Source of the DNA: Actinoalloteichus caeruleus DSM 43889
Lineage (GTDB): Bacteria > Actinomycetota > Actinomycetes > Mycobacteriales > Pseudonocardiaceae
Assembly (NCBI RefSeq): GCF_000429185.2
Contig: NZ_AUBJ02000001.1
Span: forward strand, 2,170,001 to 2,234,000
Direction: 5' to 3'
DNA: 64,000 nucleotides
A program made the translations under genes and the position numbers. Of this stretch, positions 28,627 to 36,224 are shown piece after piece. Below the pieces are notes generated by a model. The model saw only the letters and a list, made by a program, of their open reading frames with translations, had not been told where the DNA came from and made no database searches. Within the stretch, counting starts at the first letter, position 1. Every line of letters begins with the position of its first letter.

Positions 28627-28837
28627 GGGCTTGGGCCCTGCGGGCGGGGAGGACCCGGCGAACTGGTCGATGGACTTCTGGGTGTCCGGAACAGCCCCGC
28701 GTGCGCGGGGAGGACGGGCGCTACAGCGGCCGGCCCAACTTCGAGTTGGGAACAGCCCCGCGTGCGCGGGGAGGACTGGGTCATCACCCAACGGGGCACG
28801 AATGGCCAGGGAACAGCCCCGCGTGCGCGGGGAGGAC
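28627..28837 (-). CRISPR. CRISPR array 1, type I-E-like, three repeats plus one degenerate
   Basis: Identical 28-bp repeats lie at 28688-28715, 28749-28776 and 28810-28837, exactly 61 bp apart, so spacers are 33 bp. Each begins GGAACAGCCC and holds the hairpin CCCCGCGTGCGCGGGG. A fourth, degenerate copy at 28627-28654 keeps GGGGAGGAC in exact register. On the minus strand the repeat begins GTCCTCCCCGCG, as in actinobacterial type I-E. The degenerate copy marks the distal end, so the leader should lie right of 28837, where there is an AT-richer stretch. No cas genes are in the window. Confidence 0.92.
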
Positions 28838-29209
28838 ACTTCCTGACCTGCGGTATCGCGGAGCACTTGCCCCTTTTTCATTCACTTCTCTCGAAGCGTT
28901 GATCGGCACCGCACGCCTCCGGCACTCAGTATGCCGGTCATCGGCGCGCACCGACCGCTGGTCGCCGCGTCAACTCCCAAAGGAGGACCTGGCCAGCCGA
29001 TCAGGTCACCACCACGTCCCGGGCGGTCCCCCTCCGCCGGAATGAAACACCCCGTCCAGGAGGCACGGCCTCGGTAGGTGTCGCCCTCAGTCGCCAGCAG
29101 GTAGGAGGTCGGGCTGGGCGCGGGAGCCTCACTCGGCGACCGAGCGGCCACGCGGCTCGTCACCACGCGGCTCGTGGTCGGGCGGCTCAACTGACCTGGT
29201 CGGCCTCCG
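28838..29209. other. CRISPR array 1 leader side and intergenic region
   Basis: Directly after the last repeat comes a T-rich stretch (CCCCTTTTTCATTCACTT) compatible with a leader. No supported gene from there to 29209. Confidence 0.4.
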
Positions 29210-29623
29210 TCACCCGCTGACGTGCGGCGACACGCCCGTTCTCGCGGAGGCCGTGGTCTCGGCCGGCGCTGGGGGCTCGGCTCCCAGGATGATTCCGACC
29301 AGGGTGTGCCCGCGTTCCGTGAGCCGGTACATCACGAGCTTCCCGTCCCGGCGGGACGACACGAGGCCGACGGACTTCAACTGCCGCAGGTGGTGGGACA
29401 CCAGGTTCCTGGCGTGGCCGACGATCCAGGAGGCGTCGCAGACGCAGAGTTCGCCGCCCTCTGGGAAGGCGGCCGCGATGCGAAGCCTGGTGGGATCGCC
29501 CAGAGCACGGGCCACGGCGGCCGCGGGTTCGACCTCGTCGAGACCCGGCAGATCCGCGCGGATCGCCTCGGCGTGCGGCAGGTCCAGGCACAACAGCTCG
29601 CAGGAGTCACGGTCCTCAGCCAC
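29210..29623 (-). CDS. CadC-like ArsR/SmtB metal sensor
   Basis: Started at GTG 29623 because the protein then aligns with CadC at its first residues (MAEDRDSCELLCLDLPHAE). An earlier in-frame GTG at 29677 would add 18 residues of no known type. The 137-residue repressor has a winged helix (RIAAAFPEGGELCVCDASWI, then VSHHLRQLKSVGLVSSRRDG). Cysteines C-x3-C near residue 8 and C-V-C in ELCVCD match the four thiol ligands used by CadC for Cd, Pb or Bi. The usual target, a metal-exporting P-type ATPase, is not adjacent, so it either acts in trans or lost its partner. Confidence 0.85.
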   Translation of the reverse strand: MAEDRDSCELLCLDLPHAEAIRADLPGLDEVEPAAAVARALGDPTRLRIAAAFPEGGELCVCDASWIVGHARNLVSHHLRQLKSVGLVSSRRDGKLVMYRLTERGHTLVGIILGAEPPAPAETTASARTGVSPHVSG

Positions 29624-29629
29624 GAACAG

Positions 29630-29650
29630 AACGATACGCGTTGATATGTA
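29630..29650. promoter_or_regulatory. possible operator/promoter of the CadC-like gene
   Basis: ACGATACGCGTTGATATGT just upstream of the GTG at 29623 is an imperfect AT-centred inverted repeat (ATA...TAT), the kind of site ArsR/CadC repressors bind over their own promoter. Confidence 0.35.
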
Positions 29651-29700
29651 CGGGCCGTTCGCTGGTTTCCGCTCCACCCCGAGGCGGGACGGTGGTGGTT

Positions 29701-29740
29701 CTGGAGGACGCGCGGACGCATGCCGCCGCGCGTCCTCCAG
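29701..29740. other. 14-bp perfect inverted repeat
   Basis: CTGGAGGACGCGCG at 29701-29714 and its exact complement at 29727-29740 with a 12-base loop. It stands in a gene-free stretch upstream of the CadC-like gene and downstream (on the minus strand) of the ABC permease, so it may terminate the ABC operon. Confidence 0.5.
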
Positions 29741-30097
29741 TCCGGAACTGCGGCCGCGCCTTACCGCCTCAGGGGGTGCCTCGGTTCTGCCGCGAGGGCG
29801 GTACTGCGCGGCACCTCGGGGTGAATTGGGCGAGGCTCAGGCTGTGGCGGACAGGGCGACGACCAGGGACGAGGACGACACCCCCGCCCACGGAAGGGAC
29901 GCCGCCGGCGAACCTCGCCGAGGGCCACCCGAGGAAGCCCACCCATTCGTCGGCGACGGACGGCGCTGCCCTCGTGTCCGCCGCCGGCCGAGTTCCCGTC
30001 GGAGGGCGGACATCGAGAACGTCCCACGGGAGGCGAACCAGCAGCGCCCTAGTCCACGGCCTCAAGGGCGAACAGGCCCCGTGGAGGATGAGGATCG
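29741..30097. other. intergenic region
   Basis: No supported gene. Frames on both strands are Arg/Pro-rich shadows. Confidence 0.4.
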
Positions 30098-30895
30098 TCA
30101 GTTCCGGCGGGTCAGCGCGCGGATACCGACGGCGACTCCGAGGGCGCACCAGGCGAGGAGGACGACGAGGTCGCGCCAGCTCGCGGTGTAGGTGTCGGCG
30201 AGCAGTCCCGCACGGAGCAGGTCAGCGGCCGCCCTGAACGGAAGCACGTCGTGGACTGCCTGGAACCAGGTCGGGAGCTGACTCGCCGGGAAGGTGACCG
30301 GCGAGAAGAGCATCACGAAGAACACCAGTACCTGGGTGACGAGCTGCGTGATGAGCGGCGGCAGGGACACGGCGATCGCATAGCCGACCGCGGTGGCGGT
30401 GACCGCGGCGAGGATGGACGCGGTCAGGAGGACAGGCCAGTCGAAGGAGTAGCCGAATCCGTAACGCAGGTGCGCCACGACCACAGCGACGGCGACGCTG
30501 GGCAGGGCGACGAGGAGCCAGATCGCCAGGTCGGCCATGAGGAGCAGCGGCCGAGGCACCGGCAGCGACCGGAGGTAGGTGAACGTGCCGGTGGTGCGTG
30601 CCTGGGCCACGCTGTGGGGCACCATGACGAGCCCGATGAACATCAGGAGCACGGTGGGCGTGCCGGTGGAGAGGAACTGGGCCGACGAGGTGTCGATGTC
30701 GGGGATGACGAAGCCGAACCCGATGATGATCCCGGCCGCGAGCAGCGCCTGGACGACGATGACGAACGGGAGCATGGCGCCGGTCTGGGCCATCATCCAG
30801 CGCAACAGGTTTCCGTAGCTCAACCAGATCCCAATGCGCGGCGGTACCCCGGCGGACCTGGGTGCTGGTGGCGAGAGGGTGCTCTGCTCAGACAT
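30098..30895 (-). CDS. ABC-2 type permease
   Basis: The ATG at 30895 (MSEQSTLSPP) overlaps the ATPase gene end by 8 bases; ATG 30904 is an alternative. The 265-residue protein has six likely helices with ABC-2 features (SVAQARTTGTFTYLRSLPVP, then MLFSPVTFPASQLPTWFQAV and HDVLPFRAAADLLRAGLLAD). It forms the membrane half of an exporter with the adjacent ATPase, typical of drug or antibiotic efflux systems. Regulated with the ATPase by the divergent TetR. Confidence 0.9.
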   Translation of the reverse strand: MSEQSTLSPPAPRSAGVPPRIGIWLSYGNLLRWMMAQTGAMLPFVIVVQALLAAGIIIGFGFVIPDIDTSSAQFLSTGTPTVLLMFIGLVMVPHSVAQARTTGTFTYLRSLPVPRPLLLMADLAIWLLVALPSVAVAVVVAHLRYGFGYSFDWPVLLTASILAAVTATAVGYAIAVSLPPLITQLVTQVLVFFVMLFSPVTFPASQLPTWFQAVHDVLPFRAAADLLRAGLLADTYTASWRDLVVLLAWCALGVAVGIRALTRRN

Positions 30896-31886
30896 CAGCG
30901 GCATCTTCCGTACGTGTCGTCGTGTTCGTGTTGGCGCTCGACGTGGCGGCGAGGTAGGCGTCTTCGAGGGTGGCCGGGGCCAGGGAGTAGCCGTCGATCC
31001 GTTCGGTTCTCCGCAGTGCCGTGGCCCACGCGACGGCCGCCTCGGCGTCGACGGCGGCGAGGGTCAGGAGCACCCGGCGTCCGACTCGGACCCGCCGGTT
31101 GATCGGGATCGGTGCCTGGGCGAGGGACTCGGAGGGGTCCTCACCGTCCGGGTGGAGCGAGAGTTCGAGCTGGAGGTCGGCGTCGCTCGATCCCCGGAGT
31201 CGGCTCGGTGAACCGGCGGCGACGACCTTGCCGTGGTCGAGGATGACCAGGGCGTCGACCACCCGCTCCGCCTCGGTGACGTTGTGGGTGACGAGCAGCA
31301 CGCCCGCCCCTTCGTCGCCGAGGCGGCGCACCACCTTCCACAGGCGGCGACGCCGTGCCGCGTCGACGTCGTTGGTCGGCTCGTCGAGGACGATCAGCGG
31401 CACCGGCGCGACGGCTGCCATGGCGAACGCGGTGAGGCGGCGGACACCGCCTGACAGCCCGCCGCCGTCAGGGGTCGCTGGACGGTCGAACCACTCGCCG
31501 ATGTCCAGCTCGTCGGCCAGGGCGCGTGCGCCGGCTCGCGCGTCGGCGCGGGACATGCCCCTGAGCCGGCCGGCGATCTCGATCGCCATCTTCGGGGTGA
31601 GCCCGTCCAACGGCGCCTGGGCCTGGGGTTGGAGCGCCACCGCCCGGCGGGCTGTCGCCGGTTCGGCGACGGCGTCGGTGCCCGCGACCCTGATCGAGCC
31701 GTCCTCGGGTCGCAGCAGTCCGACCACCTGCGAGACCAGTGTCGTCTTGCCCGCGCCGTTGTGACCCAGCAGCCCGACCACCTCCCCGGGCCGCACCCGC
31801 AGTCCGATCCCGTCGTTCGCGACGACGGCACCGAACCGTCGGGTGAGGTTGTCCACCTCCAACACAGCACCACCCACGGCACTCAC
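30888..31886 (-). CDS. ABC exporter ATPase, DrrA type
   Basis: Taken from GTG 31886. The AAGG site lies immediately before it, so GTG 31877 is equally possible. The 332-residue protein has Walker A GHNGAGKTTLV, a signature degenerated to LSGGVRRLTA, and Walker B LIVLDEPTNDVD, then the switch His in LLVTHN. The C-terminal 100 residues form the extra domain seen in DrrA-like ATPases of ABC-2 drug exporters. Its gene overlaps the permease gene. Two palindromes just upstream indicate TetR repression. Confidence 0.9.
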   Translation of the reverse strand: MSAVGGAVLEVDNLTRRFGAVVANDGIGLRVRPGEVVGLLGHNGAGKTTLVSQVVGLLRPEDGSIRVAGTDAVAEPATARRAVALQPQAQAPLDGLTPKMAIEIAGRLRGMSRADARAGARALADELDIGEWFDRPATPDGGGLSGGVRRLTAFAMAAVAPVPLIVLDEPTNDVDAARRRRLWKVVRRLGDEGAGVLLVTHNVTEAERVVDALVILDHGKVVAAGSPSRLRGSSDADLQLELSLHPDGEDPSESLAQAPIPINRRVRVGRRVLLTLAAVDAEAAVAWATALRRTERIDGYSLAPATLEDAYLAATSSANTNTTTRTEDAADV

Positions 31887-31898
31887 CCTTCAGATTTT

Positions 31899-31930
31899 GA
31901 TACCGACGGTATCTTCATACCGACGGTATC
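31899..31930. promoter_or_regulatory. tandem TetR operators
   Basis: GATACCGACGGTATC at 31899-31913 and CATACCGACGGTATC at 31916-31930: two near-identical 15-base palindromes, centres 17 bp apart, between divergent ABC and TetR genes. A weaker related stretch follows at about 31933. The spacing allows two dimers on one DNA face. Confidence 0.75.
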
Positions 31931-31967
31931 CAGATACGGTTGGTAGGTCAACCGGTAGGATGACGAC

Positions 31968-32684
31968 ATGGTCGATGCCCGCTCAGCCCCTCCGCCCCGC
32001 ACTCGGCGGACGCAGGCGGAACGACGACGAGAGACCCGTGAAGCGCTCGTCATCGCGGCGCTCAACGCGTTCGCGCGCGACGGCTACCACACCGCGAGCC
32101 TGGAGGGCATCGCCGGTGAGGCCGGGTTCTCCAAGGGCGCGGTGTACTCGAACTTCAACGGCAAGTCGGACCTGTTCCTCGCCGCGATGGACTACAACCT
32201 GGAGACGCTGAACGGCGGGGGATGGAATCCACTCCGGAAGGTCGGCGCGGCGACCACCGACGCGTCGGAACCAGGTGCCGCTGACATGGACGTCGCAGGG
32301 CTGGTGCGAGGATTCGGGCTGGCGACACTGGAGTTCATCGCCACCGCCGCCAGGGACGACGAACTCGTCAAGGCGCTCCGCGAACGCATGCGGCGGATGA
32401 TCGACGCCTACGGGCGCATCGCGACCGAAGCCCGACCGGACACCGAACGCCTTCCATCCGATGACGTGGCACGGCTCATGGCCGCGCTCGACCAAGGCGT
32501 GTCCGTCCTCGCGCTCAGCGGCATCACGGAGATGGACGGGGCGCTGACGCGCGTCGGCCTGCATCGGCTCGTGAACCCGCTCGAAGCCGCCGCCGAGCCA
32601 GCTCCGGAACGGGACGGGCAGGGCGAGCCCCTCGCTGACATCCCCCGAGTGCAAAGGCTGATCGGGGACATCCTCGGGACCTGA
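31968..32684 (+). CDS. TetR-family repressor of the ABC exporter
   Basis: ATG at 31968. The 238-residue protein has a standard TetR domain (TREALVIAALNAFARDGYHT, ASLEGIAGEAGFSKGAVYSN, then FNGKSDLFLAAMDYN) and a helical ligand domain. The gene lies head to head with the ABC operon over tandem palindromes, so it most likely represses both and is released by an exported ligand. Confidence 0.9.
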   Translation: MVDARSAPPPRTRRTQAERRRETREALVIAALNAFARDGYHTASLEGIAGEAGFSKGAVYSNFNGKSDLFLAAMDYNLETLNGGGWNPLRKVGAATTDASEPGAADMDVAGLVRGFGLATLEFIATAARDDELVKALRERMRRMIDAYGRIATEARPDTERLPSDDVARLMAALDQGVSVLALSGITEMDGALTRVGLHRLVNPLEAAAEPAPERDGQGEPLADIPRVQRLIGDILGT

Positions 32685-33196
32685 CACCCGCACGGAAGCG
32701 ACAAGCTGGTCCGCCCGAACGCCTGGCTAGGCACCGAGGACCACGTCGTTCGCCGTGGTTCAGGAACCACGACCCGATGCCGCGTCCGCGCCCCCGCCCG
32801 GCCCGGTGCGGAGTTGCCCGGTCGGGCGACCGAGGCGAGCCGCACGGTCGGTGAGGGCGCGTCGCGCTGCGGGCCACGTGGCTCCTGCTCCCGCGCGGCT
32901 CACGGACGAGTCGCGCAGCGCTTCCGGCAAGGGAGGGGTACCGTTCCCGGCGAGATCCGCGAGGGAGACGTACCCACGTCGGCGCGCCAGCGTGCCGCGC
33001 GCATCCTCCCGGTCCACTGTGCGGGTAGCCGGCACCCGTGACGCGAAAACGTTCGCGAGGTGTGCCCGCTCGGTGAGCGACCGGGTCGCGCGGACGGGCT
33101 TCCGGCTGGTTCCCAGCCTCGTCGACCTGGCGTTCCACCTCGCTGCCGGTGGGGAGCAGGTCGGTGCGTTCTCCGCGCGGGGATCTCGGCCAGGCC
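32685..33196. other. intergenic region, 512 bp
   Basis: Open frames on the minus strand (for example about 32760-33035, containing GYVSLADLAGNGTPPLPEAL) have some coding look, but no family and no good ribosome site. Treated as unannotated. Confidence 0.3.
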
Positions 33197-33481
33197 TCAG
33201 CTCGCAGCGGGGGTGCCGCGCCGCCGGCCCCGCACCTCCGCCTCGTCGGCGCCGGAGCCGACTTGCGACGTCTCGTGCCCTGGCTTCGCCCGCCCTGTTC
33301 CCCGCTCCCCCGCTCCCCCGTGCGTACGAGCGCGAGGGCCGCCAGGCGGTGCGGAACGCCCGACCGTCCTCGACCCTTCGACCAGCAGCCCGCTCACCGC
33401 CTCGTCACGCACCTGCCGCGCCAACACATCGGCCTGGTGACGAACAGCCGCCGCCTCCCACGGGAACGTGTGCCTCGCCAC
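33197..33481 (-). CDS. hypothetical protein downstream of the APH-type kinase
   Basis: GTG at 33481. The first half has strong GC3 bias and a helical look (VARHTFPWEAAAVRHQADVL, then ARQVRDEAVSGLLVEG). The second half is Arg/Gly-rich. It follows the kinase gene by 13 bases on the same strand. No family recognised and no clear ribosome site. Confidence 0.4.
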   Translation of the reverse strand: MARHTFPWEAAAVRHQADVLARQVRDEAVSGLLVEGSRTVGRSAPPGGPRARTHGGAGERGTGRAKPGHETSQVGSGADEAEVRGRRRGTPAAS

Positions 33482-33494
33482 GGGCTGGGAGGCG

Positions 33495-34289
33495 TCAGCT
33501 GCCGAGCCGGCAGAGCACACCCGCGATGCCGGAGTCCACCAACGCGCCGTCCCCGGTGTCCAACCCGTGCAGCACCTCGTGCCACGGACCCAGTTGGTGC
33601 CACACCAGGGCACGCTCCACCATGTCCTGCGACGGGTGGTACGCCGCCACCAGCGCCCGCGCGAAGTGCTCCGGCGTGCCGTACAACGCCCAGGCGAGAT
33701 CGATCGCCGGGTCTCCCAGGTGCACGTCCCCGAAGTCGATGACACCCGTGATCACGCCGTTGGTCGTGAGGACGTGCTCCGGGCCGAGGTCACCGTGCAC
33801 CACGTGGTCCGCGGGTAACGAGGCCACGACCGACAACAACCGCTCGGCGCGCGGGCGGTGCACCGTCGGCAACAGCGGCACTACCTCGGAGGTGAGGCGG
33901 AGCAGCAAACCGGAACGCTGTTGTCGGGTGGCCCGGCGGGTGAACAGCCCGTGCGCCACCGCCTCGACGGGGTCCACCACGTGGAGGGCGGCCAGGAAAC
34001 CACCGAGGGCGGCGCCCTGCTCCGCGGTGAACTCGCTGATCGGCCGCCCAGGCACCAGCTCGTGGCGGACCACGATCGGATCGGCCTGGACGACCGTGGG
34101 TGTCGGCACGCGGATCGGCAGCCGGCCGGCCAGCCACGGCAGGAGCCGGGACTCACGGAGCAGGGCGGCGGCGACCTCCGGTCGCCTCGGCCGGCGTTCG
34201 AGCCAGCGCCCGTCGACCAGAACGGCGGCGCTGTCCCATCCCGAGGTCAGCTCGACCCGGTTCCGGGGCGGCGCGCTGTCTGTTTCCAT
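33495..34289 (-). CDS. APH-family phosphotransferase
   Basis: The ATG at 34289 begins METDSAPPRNRVELTSGWDS. The 264-residue protein has the APH/choline kinase fold: the hinge region (VVRHELVPGRPISEFTAEQG), the catalytic loop HGDLGPEHVL with catalytic Asp, and the metal-binding IDFGDVHLGDPAIDLAWAL. The usual Asn of HGDxxxxN is His here, as in a subset of these kinases. It would transfer phosphate from ATP to a small hydroxylated substrate, possibly an aminoglycoside or macrolide, but resistance cannot be assumed. Confidence 0.85.
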   Translation of the reverse strand: METDSAPPRNRVELTSGWDSAAVLVDGRWLERRPRRPEVAAALLRESRLLPWLAGRLPIRVPTPTVVQADPIVVRHELVPGRPISEFTAEQGAALGGFLAALHVVDPVEAVAHGLFTRRATRQQRSGLLLRLTSEVVPLLPTVHRPRAERLLSVVASLPADHVVHGDLGPEHVLTTNGVITGVIDFGDVHLGDPAIDLAWALYGTPEHFARALVAAYHPSQDMVERALVWHQLGPWHEVLHGLDTGDGALVDSGIAGVLCRLGS

Positions 34290-34849
34290 CCGGCCAGTAC
34301 AGCAAGGAAAATCCGTGAGGCCAACGGCGGGCGGGGAGAAAACCCGCCGCCACCACGGTACGCGGTGGGGACACCACCCGGCGCGTCCAAAGCCCGGATG
34401 TCCGGTCTGTTCTCGGGGGACGCGCGCCCACGAGCCAGGTGCCCGCGCCCCCGACGGACGAGGTATCCGCGCACTCTCGACGTCCCCACCGCCCGGCCAC
34501 CATCGAAGCCGCCAACGCGCCGCGTGGGCGGGCCATTCGGAGGAGCAGGTTCTGCGCACCGGAGGTGGCAGGAGCCGGCTCGGTTCGGCGTCTGGCAGGA
34601 GGCAAGTGCCCGATAGCCTTGCTGGACGGCCGGAACGCGGTTGGGCTCGGCGGGCGGAACGCTTCGCCCCCTGCTCACCGAGCTGCGTCCCTGCCACGGA
34701 GACGCCGGGTAGTTGGAGACGGGAGCCACCACCACGTGCAGCCGAATTTCAGCGAACCCCCCGGGTTCGATGTCAAACCTCGGGTTCGCTGCGAATCGGG
34801 CGTCGTTGAAGCCGTCCAGGTGTATGCTGACCTGCGACTTTACTCTCGG
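34290..34849. other. intergenic region and probable leader of CRISPR array 2
   Basis: No supported gene. The last 100-150 bp before the first repeat would be the leader, because the degenerate repeat is at the other end of the array. Confidence 0.4.
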
Positions 34850-35145
34850 GTCCTCATCGCTCCTACGAGGAGTTCCAACTCTGGGACAGCTCACCCAGTT
34901 CGACCGCCGCACCGGGTCCTCATCGCTCCTACGAGGAGTTCCAACCGGACGTGCAGCGGACGGTGACCCGATGACCCCCGGCCCGTCCTCATCGCTCCTA
35001 CGAGGAGTTCCAACCTGAAGGTCCCGGATCCGGGACCTACGGGCTGACCAGGTCCTCATCGCTCCTACGAGGAGTTCCAACCACACCGTGCACGCCGGCA
35101 GAGGTGTGGCCTGTCGGGTCCTCATCGCTCCTACGAGGTTCCAGC
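34850..35145 (+). CRISPR. CRISPR array 2, 30-bp repeats, not type I-E
   Basis: Four identical 30-bp repeats begin at 34850, 34916, 34985 and 35052, starting GTCCTCATCG and ending AGTTCCAAC, with the short hairpin CTCCTACGAGGAG. A fifth copy from 35118 is shortened (two bases lost before GTTCC) and mutated. Spacers are 36, 39, 37 and 36 bp. This variation plus the repeat type suggests a class 1 system other than I-E, possibly type III. The degenerate end places the leader on the left. No cas genes in the window. Confidence 0.93.
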
Positions 35146-35638
35146 TGAGTGACAGCTTGGGATCGAGCAACGTGTTGCGGCTTCTCGCACCGTAGACACC
35201 TCGTGACGTGGCCAATCAGGTGTGGTCACCAGGCGTGGGATGCGTGATGACCGCCCCAGCTGGCAACTCATCATTCGTATTCCCACGAGGCAGGCGCTGA
35301 GCGTCAGGCGGGCAGCGCGCTGCTCGTCCAAGGCTCGATGAGCTGTTCGACGAGCAGGTGGTCTCAGAGCCTCGGCCCGGTGGTGTTGGTTTGCCGCGCT
35401 AGTCCTCGGAGGCCGGCGCTACTCGGCGAGCGAAGCATGCGGTAGGCGCGGGATGGCCAGTCTCGACGAGCGAGCGACCGCATGTCCGGGCAACGCCGAC
35501 GAACCCAGTCGCCCTTCGCACGGCGCTCACCCCCACCCTGACTTCGCCTCCATCGAACGATTCAGTACTTCAGGTATCCGAACACGCACTGAGTGTCACA
35601 ACCCAAGAGCGTGACCACGGACGAGGGAGACTCCCTTG
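35146..35638. other. intergenic region after CRISPR array 2
   Basis: About 490 bp without a supported gene. No further repeats seen. Confidence 0.4.
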
Positions 35639-35920
35639 GTGCACTGCCGAGACTGCTGCCTACGACTGTCGTTGACGAAGGGACGGACCCTTCCCCGCCA
35701 CTACGACTACTCCGCCGGGTTCATCTCCTGGGCCCGCGAGCGGGAATGCGACGGCTCGGGGACGACACAATTCGTCCACGACCGCGACCTCGCCAGGTGC
35801 CGGCGCCCTCGGAGCGGCCACCGCTGCCCGAAGTGCGGACGGGGACGCATCACGCTCAACAAGAACGGCAAGTACCCGGTGCACACCGCGCCGGACGGCA
35901 GCAGGTGCGACGGGCCCTGA
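35639..35920 (+). CDS. small zinc-ribbon-like hypothetical protein
   Basis: GTG at 35639, preceded by GAGGGAG. The 93-residue product has cysteine pairs at each end (MHCRDCCLRLSLTKGRTLPR, then HRCPKCGRGRITLNKNGKYP), suggesting one zinc ribbon or a two-part zinc site, and a middle stretch HYDYSAGFISWARERECDG. It sits between CRISPR array 2 and the SF1 helicase. Function unknown; zinc-dependent DNA or protein contact is the simplest guess. Confidence 0.6.
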   Translation: MHCRDCCLRLSLTKGRTLPRHYDYSAGFISWARERECDGSGTTQFVHDRDLARCRRPRSGHRCPKCGRGRITLNKNGKYPVHTAPDGSRCDGP

Positions 35921-36224
35921 CGCCCCTTTCTCCGCTCACCACCTGACCGGCGCCGCCAGCCCGCCGGTGTCAGAGCAGCGTCCCGTCTCAGCGGGCGGCA
36001 CCCGATTGGGGGCGGAGTACGGCGGAAGCGCATCGTGACCGCCGCCGTTGGTCACCCGGGGACAACAAAGGCCTGGTGCTCGCTCCCGATCCTCACGAAG
36101 ATTGGGCCAACCGGGTAATTCCCCACCGCCGACTGGGTTACGGACTTCTCGGGGCGGGTGCGCCGGCAATAACGTCGAGGGAGTGAGGAGTGAATAGCCG
36201 CGCACGATTTGTTGGGGGGCTCGT
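35921..36224. other. intergenic region upstream of the helicase
   Basis: About 300 bp, no supported gene. The helicase ribosome site GGGGGG lies near 36214. Confidence 0.4.

Noticed and set aside
34247-35215. Minus-strand frame with a repeated peptide motif (VGTPRRSDED)
   Set aside because: The repeats are the translated CRISPR array 2 repeats, not a protein.
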